Source: Chaetoderma sp. LZ-2023a
Lineage: Eukaryota; Mollusca; Caudofoveata; Chaetodermatida; Chaetodermatidae
DNA length: 64,000 nucleotides
Direction of reading: 5' to 3'
NCBI GenBank assembly: GCA_034401795.1
Contig: CM067374.1
Span: 94,456,398-94,520,397, forward strand
Shown here: positions 31,907 to 40,782 of the stretch, piece after piece
How the letters are laid out: each line of letters begins with the position of its first letter
Position numbering within the stretch: position 1 is the stretch's first letter
The notes under the pieces: generated by a model
What the model saw: the letters and a program-made list of their open reading frames with translations, nothing else
What the model was told of the DNA's origin: nothing
Database searches by the model: none
Translations under genes and position numbers: made by a program

Positions 31907-32136
31907 TTAACCCTCGAATTTATTAAATACATTTAAATTTTTTCGAAGAAAATGTCCATTTGCAGACCAAGAGAAGACTATTTTTCAAAATGTACCACTG
32001 GAATGACTGGCTCGGCTATCAAGCCAGTAATTCCAGTGGTAAAATTAAAAAATAGCTTTCTTTTGATCTGCAAATGGACATTTCTCAAGACCACTATAGC
32101 AACCGTTTTTGGGTGATATGAGAGTTAAAGGGTTAT
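31907..32136. mobile_element. Family A hairpin MITE (A16)
   Basis: TTAACCCTCGAATTTATTAA at the left, GAGTTAAAGGGTTA at the right. Stem CACTGGAATGACTGGCTCGG / AAGCCAGTAATTCCAGTGGT; outer motifs CCATTTGCAGACCAAGAGAA / TTGATCTGCAAATGG. Confidence 0.88.
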
Positions 32137-32231
32137 TATCTTCAACATTCTTTCCATCTAGCAGTTTTTCGCAGCCAAATCCTTATCACGCGGAATTCCT
32201 CAGAATTTTCGGTAACTTCTCTCTAGCCTTG

Positions 32232-32469
32232 TTTACCCTTTAATGGTCAAGCCGCTCAAAATAGCTTTGCAGTGGTCATGAGAAATGTCCATTTGCAGGC
32301 CAAGGGAGGACTATTTTTGAAAATTTACCCCTAGAATGGCTAACGAGCCAGCCATTCCAGTAGTAAATTTTCAAAATAGTCTTCTCCTGGCCTGCAAATG
32401 GACACTTATTGAGAAAACGTGTTGGATTTTCTTGATCAATCTTGACAATTAACATGATGAAGGGATTAA
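32232..32469. mobile_element. Family A hairpin MITE (A17)
   Basis: TTTACCCTTTAATGGTCAAG at the left, AGGGATTAA at the right. The stem loop has shrunk (GAATGGCTAACGAGCCAGCCATTC). Lies 95 bases from A16. Confidence 0.85.
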
Positions 32470-32639
32470 TACTGCAATAGCTTAACACTTCTTAGCTTCA
32501 AATTGTGCATTATTTTTATTTTCCCCCATCTCCGATTGTGTGTTTTGGGCGGGACTTCTCATAAAACAAAACATTTAATTGGTCTGGCCTAATATAGGGC
32601 TTAATATAAAACCCGGTCTATAGCGGACAACAGAGGGAC

Positions 32640-32895
32640 CCATTTTTAGCTAGGCCACGCCCATTTCGAGGTAAGCAACTCCCACATTTTACGCGTGTTG
32701 AAATCCATTTGCCAGCAACAGTTCTCAGTCAAATTAGTTTCAAAATATTCACCAGAATGTTTATTCAATTATATACTAATTAAAGAAATAGGTAAACAAT
32801 TGGTACACTTTCTTGATAGGCTTCGATTTTCATGACGGAGCGTCGTCATTTTGATTGCGACGTCAGCTAACACGTGACGTATTTGATTATGACGC
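32640..32895 (-). mobile_element. Family B element, partial (B10, reverse)
   Basis: TTTTTAGCTAGGCCACGCCC, TCTCAGTCAAATTAGTTTCA, AGAATGTTTATTCAATTATA, then GACGGAGCGTCGTCATTTTG and ACACGTGACGTATTTGATTA. The left stem arm is gone. Confidence 0.7.
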
Positions 32896-33228
32896 ATGGT
32901 CGTAAGAATGAACCGCCTTACTTTGCCAGCAAAAGCAATATACGATAGTCACTGAACCGCCTGTCTTTAGTGAGCATATCTGATGGTTCATACAGGGCCA
33001 TTAGAGACCCGTTTTCCGTAGGTTTACGGGAATCTACATGAACCAGTGGTGTATCTCTTAGGGGTGAGTGGAGAGCAGACCCCTCACTCACGTACATGGA
33101 CGCGAGCACGCATGCGTTGCGCACCCGCGCACTCACAGGCATGCGCACGCGCCGAGAGAAAGTGTGGGGAAATTATTTTATTGAAATACTCATTGCCCAA
33201 ATCCTTTCCCCAGATTTTCTTACGTAGG
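32896..33228. other. Gene-free stretch
   Basis: No coding region recognised. Confidence 0.4.
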
Positions 33229-33308
33229 CGGTGTGCTCACTATAAAGCGTTAATCAGGAACGCCAGTATGGCGTCATTCCTGATTAAGTCTCTAGTGAGA
33301 ACACGGCC
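33229..33308. mobile_element. Hairpin family F (copy 2)
   Basis: GCGGTGTGCTCACTATAAAG and TTAATCAGGAACGCC pair with GGCGTCATTCCTGATTAA and CTCTAGTGAGAACACGGCC. Related to 5671-5758. Confidence 0.65.
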
Positions 33309-33482
33309 TAAGAATGAAAGAAATGGTTTCTGATATCTGATTTTCAATCAAGTTTTACCGCTGAAGAATTCCTATAATCGCCGCCGACATGGACCCCTTC
33401 ATAATAGACAATGTGTGCACGTAATGTTTTAATAAATCGTCATACATTTGTAGATTTTTTAAAAAAAAATTGTCTGCAAATT

Positions 33483-33590
33483 AACAAACTCGTTCGCACC
33501 CCCTAATGAGACAACATTAACTATTGCGATACATATTCGGCTGAATATTTCTGAATGTAATGCTATTGAAATTTGTCGTTACCGATACAT
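33483..33590. repeat. Repeat X, first end
   Basis: CAAACTCGTTCGCACCCCCT through AATATTTCTGAATGTAATGC to GAAATTTGTCGTTACC. It matches 38650-38750 closely. The matching second end lies at 34265-34312, on the far side of a LINE fragment. Confidence 0.65.
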
Positions 33591-33599
33591 AGTTAGATG

Positions 33600-34264
33600 T
33601 TTATTACACCCAGATCATACAAATGATATATGGGGAATACGATTAAACAGGTTTGGCAGTGGTGAAGTATTTACAGTACATTAAAATTTGTGCATCTTGC
33701 CCATATTATCTTATTATAATTGTTATTAATATCATTAGCATTGCCATTGTTATCGTCACAGTCTTCGTCGTCTTCGTCGTCTTCGTCGTCGTCGTCGTCG
33801 TCGTCGTTATTGTATATGTAGCATGGTGAGTTTGTGCAGGGGTCTACTTTGCGGAGAAGTGGCCTGTAATAATGCGGATGAATGAGCATAGTTTTATTAA
33901 GAGCTTCTTTTTTTCTGTGGAAAAAAGCTTAAGGAACCTAGAGATATTTGGTCTGTTATAAAAAAATTTTGGCAAATACATTAGCATGTCAGGTTTGAAA
34001 TAGTCGCAAATAAATACAAAAAATGATATTCATCACCAATATTGTTTTTGTCACATAATTGGCACGTTCGCTGTTCTCGTGGGACTCTCTCCCAACGACC
34101 CTTCCTCGATTCTCCCATTTGCCCTTCCCACTTCTGTTTAAATTGATCCACGAGGTTTTGCTTTATGTAACATTTTCTTTCATTCACACTGATTACTGAC
34201 TGTGCTTCCCAAATAAAAGCCATTCCAGTTTCTTCTAATATGTTTTTAATGCAGTTTAACCATG
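33600..34264 (-). pseudogene. LINE 3'-end fragment inserted in repeat X
   Basis: On the minus strand the 34268-33981 frame contains WERVPREQRTCQLCDKNNIG and DEYHFL, the CX2C...H motif of LINE C-termini. After a frameshift near 34000 it continues with PDMLMYLPKFF and FLKLFSTEKK-like sequence to about 33850, then a (GTC)n tract. Endonuclease and RT are absent, consistent with 5' truncation. It differs from the fragment at 24646-24850 in sequence and spacing. Confidence 0.75.
33762..33808. repeat. (GTC/TCG)n microsatellite
   Basis: GTCTTCGTC units pass into about seven GTC repeats; the poly-Asp minus frame is an artefact. Confidence 0.92.
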
Positions 34265-34312
34265 ACATTCCAGTTAAGAACGAGTTGAAAGAGTATATTT
34301 GCTCAATTTCCG
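34265..34312. repeat. Repeat X, second end
   Basis: CCAGTTAAGAACGAGTTGAA and AGAGTATATTTGCTCAATTT match 38755-38795. Confidence 0.65.
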
Positions 34313-34497
34313 TAAAGGGGTCCTAATCTCGTCTCAAATGTTTTATTATACCGATATATTATGGGTTATATATTCCATAATTATTCTGCAATTTTGTTTT
34401 AGTAATATCTATCGAAAAAGAACAAATATGTTAATTATCTAATTTAACAGTCATTTTACTCGTGTTATAATATTGTATATTTTGTATATTTGTAAAT

Positions 34498-34533
34498 AGT
34501 ATATATATATATATATGCGCGCGCGCGTGTGTG
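34498..34533. repeat. (TA)n(GC)n(GT)n alternating purine-pyrimidine tract
   Basis: Uninterrupted alternating TATATA, GCGCGCGCGC and GTGTGTG; such tracts favour Z-DNA and cruciforms. Confidence 0.9.
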
Positions 34534-34559
34534 AATGACCGTGTACGACCTTGCGCGTA

Positions 34560-34785
34560 TATATGTATTTTATTTTATTGACGCACTGGCAACGTGCGGC
34601 TTCAATTTCAATGCGCTAACCAGCCGACAGGCATGCACCCATTAGTTTAATTTGTTGATCACCATTTCCCGGTCGGGGGATCGAACCGCCATACTGCAAC
34701 TCCGCATAGCATCAGCAACCAGACATCTTTCCACTGGACCACCGCGCCAAGAAAAGTCTCAGGTTAGCAGACCAGCTTTCACATG
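34560..34785 (-). repeat. tRNA-derived SINE copy 1
   Basis: On the minus strand there is an A box TGGTCCAGTGG (34741-34731) and a B box GGTTCGATCCC (34687-34677), 43 bases apart, in a tRNA-like head starting GGCGCGG. The head lacks a matching 3' acceptor arm, so it is a SINE rather than a tRNA. The tail ends CAATAAAATAAAATACATAT. Copy 2 is identical except for one base. Confidence 0.8.
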
Positions 34786-34901
34786 TCTGATATACTGACA
34801 CACTGACGATTCATATGGGACTATCTGTGGATGCACCTGCCACGATTCAATCCTTGTCATTTTAAGCCTATTGTACTCTGACTCCATCACGGCTCTGGCA
34901 G

Positions 34902-35127
34902 TATATGTATTTTATTTTATTGACGCACTGGCAACGTGCGGCTTCAATTTCAATGTGCTAACCAGCCGACAGGCATGCACCCATTAGTTTAATTTGTTGA
35001 TCACCATTTCCCGGTCGGGGGATCGAACCGCCATACTGCAACTCCGCATAGCATCAGCAACCAGACATCTTTCCACTGGACCACCGCGCCAAGAAAAGTC
35101 TCAGGTTAGCAGACCAGCTTTCACATG
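34902..35127 (-). repeat. tRNA-derived SINE copy 2
   Basis: Repeats 34560-34785 over 226 bases with a single C-to-T difference seen (CAATGCGCTAACC versus CAATGTGCTAACC). The 116 bases between the copies are not repeated. Either a 342-bp tandem duplication whose second copy is cut short, or direct terminal repeats of a very short element. Confidence 0.85.
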
Positions 35128-35625
35128 ATTTTTAACCCTTTGAAGTTAGGGAATGAAATGTGAAAAATATTTAGCATAAATAGGTAATCTGTTGAGAATT
35201 TTATAAAATTAGACCTACTGACAATTGCTATTGTCAATTGTGTATATGACAACAGATCCCAGTCAAATAACCTGTAAGACATACTAATGTAAATTAAAAT
35301 TAATCAGTAAAACCTGTCTATAACAACCATATATGATTTGATACATGAGTGTGAATTCCAGAACATGGCACATCAATGTATGGCCAGTTTTTTTTAAAGA
35401 TCTGACGTAGAGAGTTACACATATGGACAGCATGTTGATCGCCAACTGTGCAGTCAATGATATAAATATCCCTAACGCTATTATTCTTACTATTACAATA
35501 ATATATAGTCCGGAGTAAATAAAAAAAATGTTACTTGAAGTAAGTTAAGTCGATTCAATTATAAAACGATAAATATATAGAGTCAAAATCACATTGTTCA
35601 TGCTAATCAATGGTTTGGTACAATT
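35128..35625. other. 5' flank of the FEN-like gene
   Basis: AT-rich with no recognised repeat apart from a weak GACAATTG.TATTGTC inverted repeat near 35219-35238. Any promoter of the downstream gene would be here; no TATA box or initiator can be singled out. Confidence 0.4.
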
Positions 35626-36171
35626 ATGTCTGACCCTACGCAAGAAAAAACATGTGTTGTATGTAATGTTTCCCATGATAGCAGCAGTTCTAGAAAACCT
35701 AGTCATAAAGGGCTTTCAACGCTGCTTGACGCTTCAAAGATTCGTGGAGATGGTATTGATTTGAAACTATCTCCGTCGAACGAACATTATGTACACGATA
35801 AATGCTACAAAAATTGCACGTTGCCTAGAAATATTGCAAAAGTGCAACAGCAAAACAGAAACGATGAAGGAGTGCGACCACTTACCCCTACACTGCGCTC
35901 CGAATCTAATCATTATGATTACCATACTCATTGTTTGATATATGCTGAAGAGCTCGACTTTGATGCTGTCCGCCGTCACCCTGAACGGCATTCTCACATA
36001 AGCAATATTGAATATGTTAGTAAGGGTAAACTCAGTGTAGTCCAGGGAACCTTGTTAAACGCTTGTGGCAAAAGGCACGATTCGTTAGCGAATGATGTTA
36101 AAGCAAGAATACTTTTTGCAGGTGACCTATGTGCTGTTAAAGCCAAATATCATCGTCAATGTATGCAATAA
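35626..36171 (+). CDS. Copy 1, N-terminal open segment (zinc-motif region)
   Basis: 181 residues from an ATG. TCVVCNVSHD gives Cys10 and Cys13; HDKCYKNC gives His57 and Cys60. A second partial set begins HCLIYAEEL (Cys103, with Tyr106 where a Cys would be expected) and ends KYHRQC (His176, Cys179). Probably a zinc-binding, DNA- or protein-contacting part. The frame ends in TAA but the next codons continue the same protein. Confidence 0.55.
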   Translation: MSDPTQEKTCVVCNVSHDSSSSRKPSHKGLSTLLDASKIRGDGIDLKLSPSNEHYVHDKCYKNCTLPRNIAKVQQQNRNDEGVRPLTPTLRSESNHYDYHTHCLIYAEELDFDAVRRHPERHSHISNIEYVSKGKLSVVQGTLLNACGKRHDSLANDVKARILFAGDLCAVKAKYHRQCMQ

Positions 36172-36237
36172 TTCATCTCTTGTAGAAACATCAGTTCGTG
36201 TGGTGCTTCTGGAAGTAGTGCCCGGAACTTTGATGAA

Positions 36238-37098
36238 ATGAATGATGTGGGCTTTAACCATCTATGCAATTGGCTAACAGCACCAGAACAGCAACAACGC
36301 CAGTTCACTTTACACGACCTTCGTACGCAATTGACCACCTACTTGCCAAATGGTGTACCCGCATATAGCATAAAGCACGTCCAGCGTCGTCTGCTCGGCC
36401 GATTTGGGACAGATGTGACAATATCCCAGGTTGAAGGCAAGACAAGCGTGGTCACATTGACTGATAGAGCATCTTCTATAATACACGAATCATATGCAGC
36501 ATCAACCAGTGACGAGAGTGATGAAACTATGCGACTTGTTAGACTGGTGGGATCTATGATTAATCAAACAATTAAAGATATTGATCAACCATCAGATGTG
36601 TATCCAGAACCGTCCAGTTTAGACCTTGAAAAGTTTGAAATCGAGGTGCCAGATGCATTGAAACATCTTATTTCATGTATCTATTCTGAACCTCGTAGTG
36701 AATCTGCCAAGTTGAAAAATAAACTTGAGATGGTATCTGTATGTCATGTTATCATGCAAGCTGTTGGAAAGCAATCATTTGTATCACCACTGCTTCTGTC
36801 CATTGGTTTGTTCATCCACCAGTCTACCCGCTCCCGTGTTATCATAGATATGCTCTCATCCCTGGGACCCAGTGCTTCCTATGACCAGGTAATTGCATTT
36901 CAGAGATCTGCAGTTGGAAGCACATCCGTTGAAGACCTGTGTCCTGGGCTCGTGGAGAAGAAGGATGGAGGAGGTTTCTGTCAATGGGTAGCTGACAATT
37001 TTGATTACAACGAGGACACGATTTCTGGTCACGATAGAACGCATGTGATGGGGGATCATTTCGTGTCAAACAATGGCATCAACCGAAAGCAGGGCTAA
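36238..37098 (+). CDS. Copy 1, middle open segment
   Basis: 286 residues in the same frame as the segments on both sides; the ATG is internal, not a true start. The C-terminal 40 residues hold FCQWVADNFDYNEDTISG, corresponding to the (V)ADN.DHN..T.DG motif that I recognise from the family. The middle is helical, with no known domain. Confidence 0.55.
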   Translation: MNDVGFNHLCNWLTAPEQQQRQFTLHDLRTQLTTYLPNGVPAYSIKHVQRRLLGRFGTDVTISQVEGKTSVVTLTDRASSIIHESYAASTSDESDETMRLVRLVGSMINQTIKDIDQPSDVYPEPSSLDLEKFEIEVPDALKHLISCIYSEPRSESAKLKNKLEMVSVCHVIMQAVGKQSFVSPLLLSIGLFIHQSTRSRVIIDMLSSLGPSASYDQVIAFQRSAVGSTSVEDLCPGLVEKKDGGGFCQWVADNFDYNEDTISGHDRTHVMGDHFVSNNGINRKQG

Positions 37099-37347
37099 CC
37101 CAGTTGGGGAAATGCCGTTTGTAGCTCATTCGTAGCATCAGTAGTACATTATCAGAGGCTTGATGCGCCTGTATGCATTATATTTGATAACTATCAAACT
37201 GAGACCACAAAAGATCAAGAACAGAAGCAACGACGGCTTAATCAAGTTGGCGATCCTAATGTAGCTGTCCAAGACAACACACCTGTTCCAGGAAACAAAA
37301 CTGGATTTCTATCAAACAAACGCAACAAGCAGAATACCATAAATCTG

Positions 37348-38196
37348 TTGGCAAAACATTTATCAGATGCAGGTGTTGATGTGGTACATGCAGTAGATGA
37401 AGGCGATGCCGATGTGGTGATTGTAAGGAGAGAATTAGAATTGGCAGGAACTGAAAGAACAACGATAGTTGTTGCTGACGATACAGACATATTGATCTTA
37501 CTCCTCTATCATGCAAGCACCTCTGCAAAAATTTTCCTACAAACAAAGCAACATAAGCTATGCATCAAAGTGGCCACAGAGATCTTAGGCAAGGAATTGT
37601 GTATGTGCCTGCCATTCGTCCATAGTATGTCTGGATGTGACACGACATCAGCTTTATATGGCATGGGCAAAGTAAAGCATATGAAAATGATCCAATCTTC
37701 ACCAACCCTCAGCCAAGATGTACATGCATTTGGCGACATCTCCAGATCAAAGGCGGATATAATGGTTATTGGTGAAAAGTTCATTAAGTCTTTGTATAGT
37801 GCTGGATCAAGAAGTCCTGGCTTAGACAATCTCAGATACATGACTGCCATTTCTCCTAAGCATGTACCAGTTGAAAGGATGCCACCCACACGTAGGGCAG
37901 CATACTTCCATAGCCTTCGGGTTCATCTCCAAGCAAGCACATGGCTTCACCTAAAAACTGTGTTAAAGAAAGAAGAGTATGGATATGCAGTAGAACAAGG
38001 ATCAGTGACGGCGATCATTACGGACAAGTCAGCAGCGCCTCCGGAGCTACTTCTAAATATAAGGTATCAGTGTAAAAGCAGCACACGTCTGTGTTCCTCG
38101 TGTAGTTGCTCCAAGAAAGGCATTCCCTGTTGCATACATTGTAAATGTGACGGTCACTGCCTTAACAGCTCGAAATTTGAAAGTGAAAATGCATAG
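37348..38196 (+). CDS. Copy 1, C-terminal segment: FEN1/XPG-like nuclease core and cysteine cluster
   Basis: Three acidic motifs occur in FEN1 order: DEGDADVVIV (Asp20, Asp22), VADDTDILILL (Asp45, Asp47) and SGCDTTSALYGMGK (Asp98 with a G.GK motif after it). They parallel EAEA, EDMD and GCDY..I.GIG.K of flap endonucleases, which bind two metal ions and cut branched DNA. About 30 residues before the end, CSSCSCSKKGIPCCIHCKCDGHC forms a cysteine cluster of the CXC type. All core acidic residues are present, so this part alone could fold. The nuclease call rests on motif order; no structure prediction was run. Confidence 0.65.
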   Translation: MAKHLSDAGVDVVHAVDEGDADVVIVRRELELAGTERTTIVVADDTDILILLLYHASTSAKIFLQTKQHKLCIKVATEILGKELCMCLPFVHSMSGCDTTSALYGMGKVKHMKMIQSSPTLSQDVHAFGDISRSKADIMVIGEKFIKSLYSAGSRSPGLDNLRYMTAISPKHVPVERMPPTRRAAYFHSLRVHLQASTWLHLKTVLKKEEYGYAVEQGSVTAIITDKSAAPPELLLNIRYQCKSSTRLCSSCSCSKKGIPCCIHCKCDGHCLNSSKFESENA

Positions 38197-38649
38197 ACAA
38201 ATTTCAGCCATTCTGCCTGTTCGCTGTGTTTCACAACAGTCGCTCAGTTTGCATTAAATTTACAGTTTATCAAGTGATTTTGATGATGACATACTTTAAA
38301 CTGTACAACACTTAACAAAACACGGGTTTTTAGAGTCAAAATACATATTACCTGGTTATTGGTCATCGCCATGGCGGCCATTTTGAATTTCCTCTAAAAA
38401 ACATATTTCCCCATGTGTGAATTTTGGAGAATTTTTCTGGGATGTATTTTGGGCCATACCGAAGTGATTAAAACAAAATTGTGTCTGTTATACAAAATGT
38501 CCGTGTCCATGTCAATTTCTACTGTACTATAATGCCTGAATATCTTTCTTTGACGGGATGACAAAAGCTTAAAGTTCCATGCATGGTTTATGAGTGGTTT
38601 ATTAGATCATCTGTATAGATATCATGAGATGAGGTTAGTTATCCTTTAA
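38197..38649 (+). other. 3' flank of copy 1, with YY1-like site
   Basis: Non-coding. ATGGCGGCCATTTTGAATTT at 38371-38390 resembles the YY1/Pho motif (GCCGCCATTTT). A matching motif in opposite orientation lies 3' of copy 2 at 56344-56361. Confidence 0.45.
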
Positions 38650-38797
38650 CCAACTCGTTTGCACCCATTAATGAGACAGCACTAACTATTACTATTAATA
38701 TTCGGCTGAATATTTCTGAATGCAATGCGATTGAAATGTACGGTTACCACGGCATGTCAGTAAGGGACGAGTTGAAAGCGTATATTTACTCAATTTT
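38650..38797. repeat. Repeat X, uninterrupted copy
   Basis: CAACTCGTTTGCACCCATTA, TATTCGGCTGAATATTTCTG, then GTCAGTAAGGGACGAGTTGA, the last joining directly. In the other copy these ends are separated by a LINE fragment. The outer CAACTCGT / ACGAGTTG suggests short inverted ends. Confidence 0.65.
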
Positions 38798-38798
38798 C

Positions 38799-39011
38799 TT
38801 AACCCCTTGAATTTGTTCAAGAGAAAATGTCAATTTGCAGACCAAGAGTGGACTATTTTTGAAAGTTTATCACTGAAATGACTGGCTCGGTTATCGAGCC
38901 AGACATTCCAGTGGTAAATTTTCAAAAATAAACTTCTCTTGGTCTGCAAATTGACATTTCTCAAGCCCACTGTAGAAGCCGTTTTTGGCTGATATGAGTG
39001 TTAAAGCTTAA
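38799..39011. mobile_element. Family A hairpin MITE (A18)
   Basis: TTAACCCCTTGAATTTGTTC at the left, GAGTGTTAAAGCTTAA at the right; intact stem GACTGGCTCGGTTATCGAGCC and both outer motifs. Confidence 0.9.
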
Positions 39012-39224
39012 ACGCGTATTACCTATGAACATGAAGGGTGGGAAGTGACAAGGCGCACGTAATCATATATGACTCTCCAACTAATTGATTTATTTTTTGT
39101 TCAGAACAAGTGTGTCGTAATCAGACACCGGCTGAACAAAGGCTCGTTCCTACTGTCCCTGTATTATATATAGTAATGTACAGCTATTTATTTCCAAATG
39201 GAGGTATCCGATTTTCATGAATTT
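39012..39224. other. Short non-coding stretch
   Basis: No gene or repeat recognised. Confidence 0.4.
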
Positions 39225-39465
39225 ACAATTTAATAAACATTCTGTTGAATATTTTGAAATTAATTTCATAGAGAGCTGTGAAATTAATTTCGAAATATTA
39301 AACAGCTAATTACAGCTTACCTGTGTATTGTATAAATACCGCGCATATTGAATTCTGGGAATTCATCGGTCCATGCGTAGGCTATAAATCGATTCAAATA
39401 CACATACAAAGTGGGAGGAGCTTAGCTTGGAATGGGCGGGGCGTAGCTAGAAATCGATATCGCTC
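39225..39465 (+). mobile_element. Family B element, partial (B11)
   Basis: AATTTAATAAACATTCTGTT, hairpin GAAATTAATTTCATAGAGAG / GAAATTAATTTCGAAATATT (stem shortened), CAGCTTACCTGTGTATTG, then GAGCTTAGCTTGGAATGGGC and GGGGCGTAGCTAGAAA. The left terminal part is missing. Confidence 0.7.
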
Positions 39466-39689
39466 TATAATTGTCAAGGCCGCGTCGCTGTAGGGCTATA
39501 TCACAAGACCATAATAAGTGAATCCGTGCAAGATCAATCAATCTGACATAGAAATTCAGTAAACACAGCTGCATTTACCGTTTAGCACATATATGGCCAA
39601 CAGGCACAACATTTTGTAAGTCGCGACGGTGAGACCGGTACGAATTTTGTAAACGATGTTGTTGTGAACTGTGGTTGTCAATATAGAGA

Positions 39690-39860
39690 TCCATTCTAAC
39701 TATGCCACGTCCATTCTTAGCTAAGCTCCGTCCATCTTTTGGCCGGATTGGGATCGATCGAACCCTGCATTCCAAGAATCCCAATATCAACGTAACTATA
39801 CAGGTAAGCTGACTATTAAAAATTAAGTCCATCAAATTCGTGCACTTGATCCGACAATTT
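39690..39860 (-). mobile_element. Family B element, partial (B12, reverse)
   Basis: AACTATGCCACGTCCATTCT, TAGCTAAGCTCCGTCCATCT, GGGATCGATCGAACCCTG, ACTATACAGGTAAGCTG; the hairpin is deleted. Confidence 0.65.
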
Positions 39861-40404
39861 CAGTGTCATGACGAAGTATTGTGGTCAATTGTGATTGTGA
39901 CGTTGGCCTACATTCAACAGTAGCCGTTTACAAAATAAACACCAGCTATTGTGCAAACATGACGATGCGGGGAGGTGGAGTGAGGGGCTGGGTTAAGGTG
40001 GGGTGGGTGGGGGGGGAGAGTCGGGCAAGCGTTCCTCCTGTCGCTCCATGGTCCCTTCGGGTCCCGGGAAGAAGCGCCAGTCGAGCGGCGAGGGGCCTGC
40101 TCCGTTGATGAGGCGGATGCCTCCTGCGCTCGCCAGTCCTCCGGACCGTCCGTCGGTCCATGGTCCTGGTCTGAGGAGTTTGCGACGCCGAATCATTTGC
40201 GCGAGTTTGGGGTTCCTCCACAAATAATTGATGACTGGAGTGGCTAGTGAGCAGCGAGGCAGTTACTTCATCCCTAGCAGTGGGTACGCCGGTCTCGTCC
40301 TCATCGCCCGTGGAAGGGTGCTCGAGGTGCAGTGAGGCCTTGCTGACCGTGGCCATCTTCCTGAGTTGCAGGGTAGGTTGAGCACGTTCCAGCTACTTCC
40401 TGCT
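39861..40404. other. GC-rich stretch with an Arg/Pro/Thr-rich frame
   Basis: GC content rises noticeably between about 40010 and 40400. A minus frame of 136 codons (40356-39946) lies in phase with the frame at 40782-40405, separated by one stop and 16 codons. No domain recognised. Confidence 0.35.
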
Positions 40405-40782
40405 TCACTTTCGCTTCTTAGCGTAGCGGTTGATCAAGCCACTGTTGAATGGGTTCCTGCGGTGGGGTAGGCGGTTGTAGGAGTCATAGTGATTGCGGCG
40501 GATGTGGTGGTGATCGTGGTGATGGGTGGTTTGGTGGCGGTGACATTTGCAAGAGCCCTGCTGGCAACAAGGAAGGCGAATATTCTGGGGTCGCTCGCTC
40601 GAAAAGGCATCCCTAGGTTGATGGGCAGGTCCTTCACGGGAGAGGGATCCATTTAGGTTAATCCAGTAGGGAATGGGTGGTGCATGTGGATGTGGGTGGG
40701 TGCGGTTGCAGTAGGAAAAAGCGGCCACAGGTGGCTTCCTGTTTTTCAGGTCCTGCGTTCGAGCCAAGCTCTTGTTAGACAT
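39946..40782 (-). pseudogene. Possible broken basic-protein frame (unassigned)
   Basis: Two open segments share a frame: 40782-40405 (125 codons, starting MSNKSLARTQDLKNRKPP) and 40356-39946 (136 codons). The first is His/Arg/Asn-rich, the second Arg/Pro/Thr-rich. A GTAAGA donor-like site lies upstream at about 40852-40845 on the minus strand. This may be the remnant of a retroelement ORF1 or only GC-rich chance frames; no family motif supports either. Confidence 0.15.

Larger units (their letters stand above)
35626..38196 (+). pseudogene. FEN1-like nuclease family gene, copy 1 (internally deleted, two in-frame stops)
   Basis: One reading frame runs the whole length without introns, broken only by TAA at 36169 and TAA at 37096. 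Order of parts: CxxC...HxxC (residues 10, 13, 57, 60), a second Cys-His set (Cys103...His176, Cys179), a long helical middle, the block QWVADNFDYN..TISG ending at about 37060, then IIFDNY, the nuclease core (37390-37680) and a C-terminal cysteine cluster (38080-38160). Related proteins, which I know only as uncharacterised metazoan proteins, are longer between the DN-D-HN block and IFDNY, so a large in-frame deletion is likely near 37090. Absence of introns, a diverged relative 13 kb away and decay suggest a mobile or retroposed origin, but no ends are identified. Confidence 0.8.

Noticed and set aside
34666..34750. tRNA gene on the minus strand
   Set aside because: A and B boxes are present, but no acceptor stem pairs, and the sequence continues into a repeated tail; SINE fits better.
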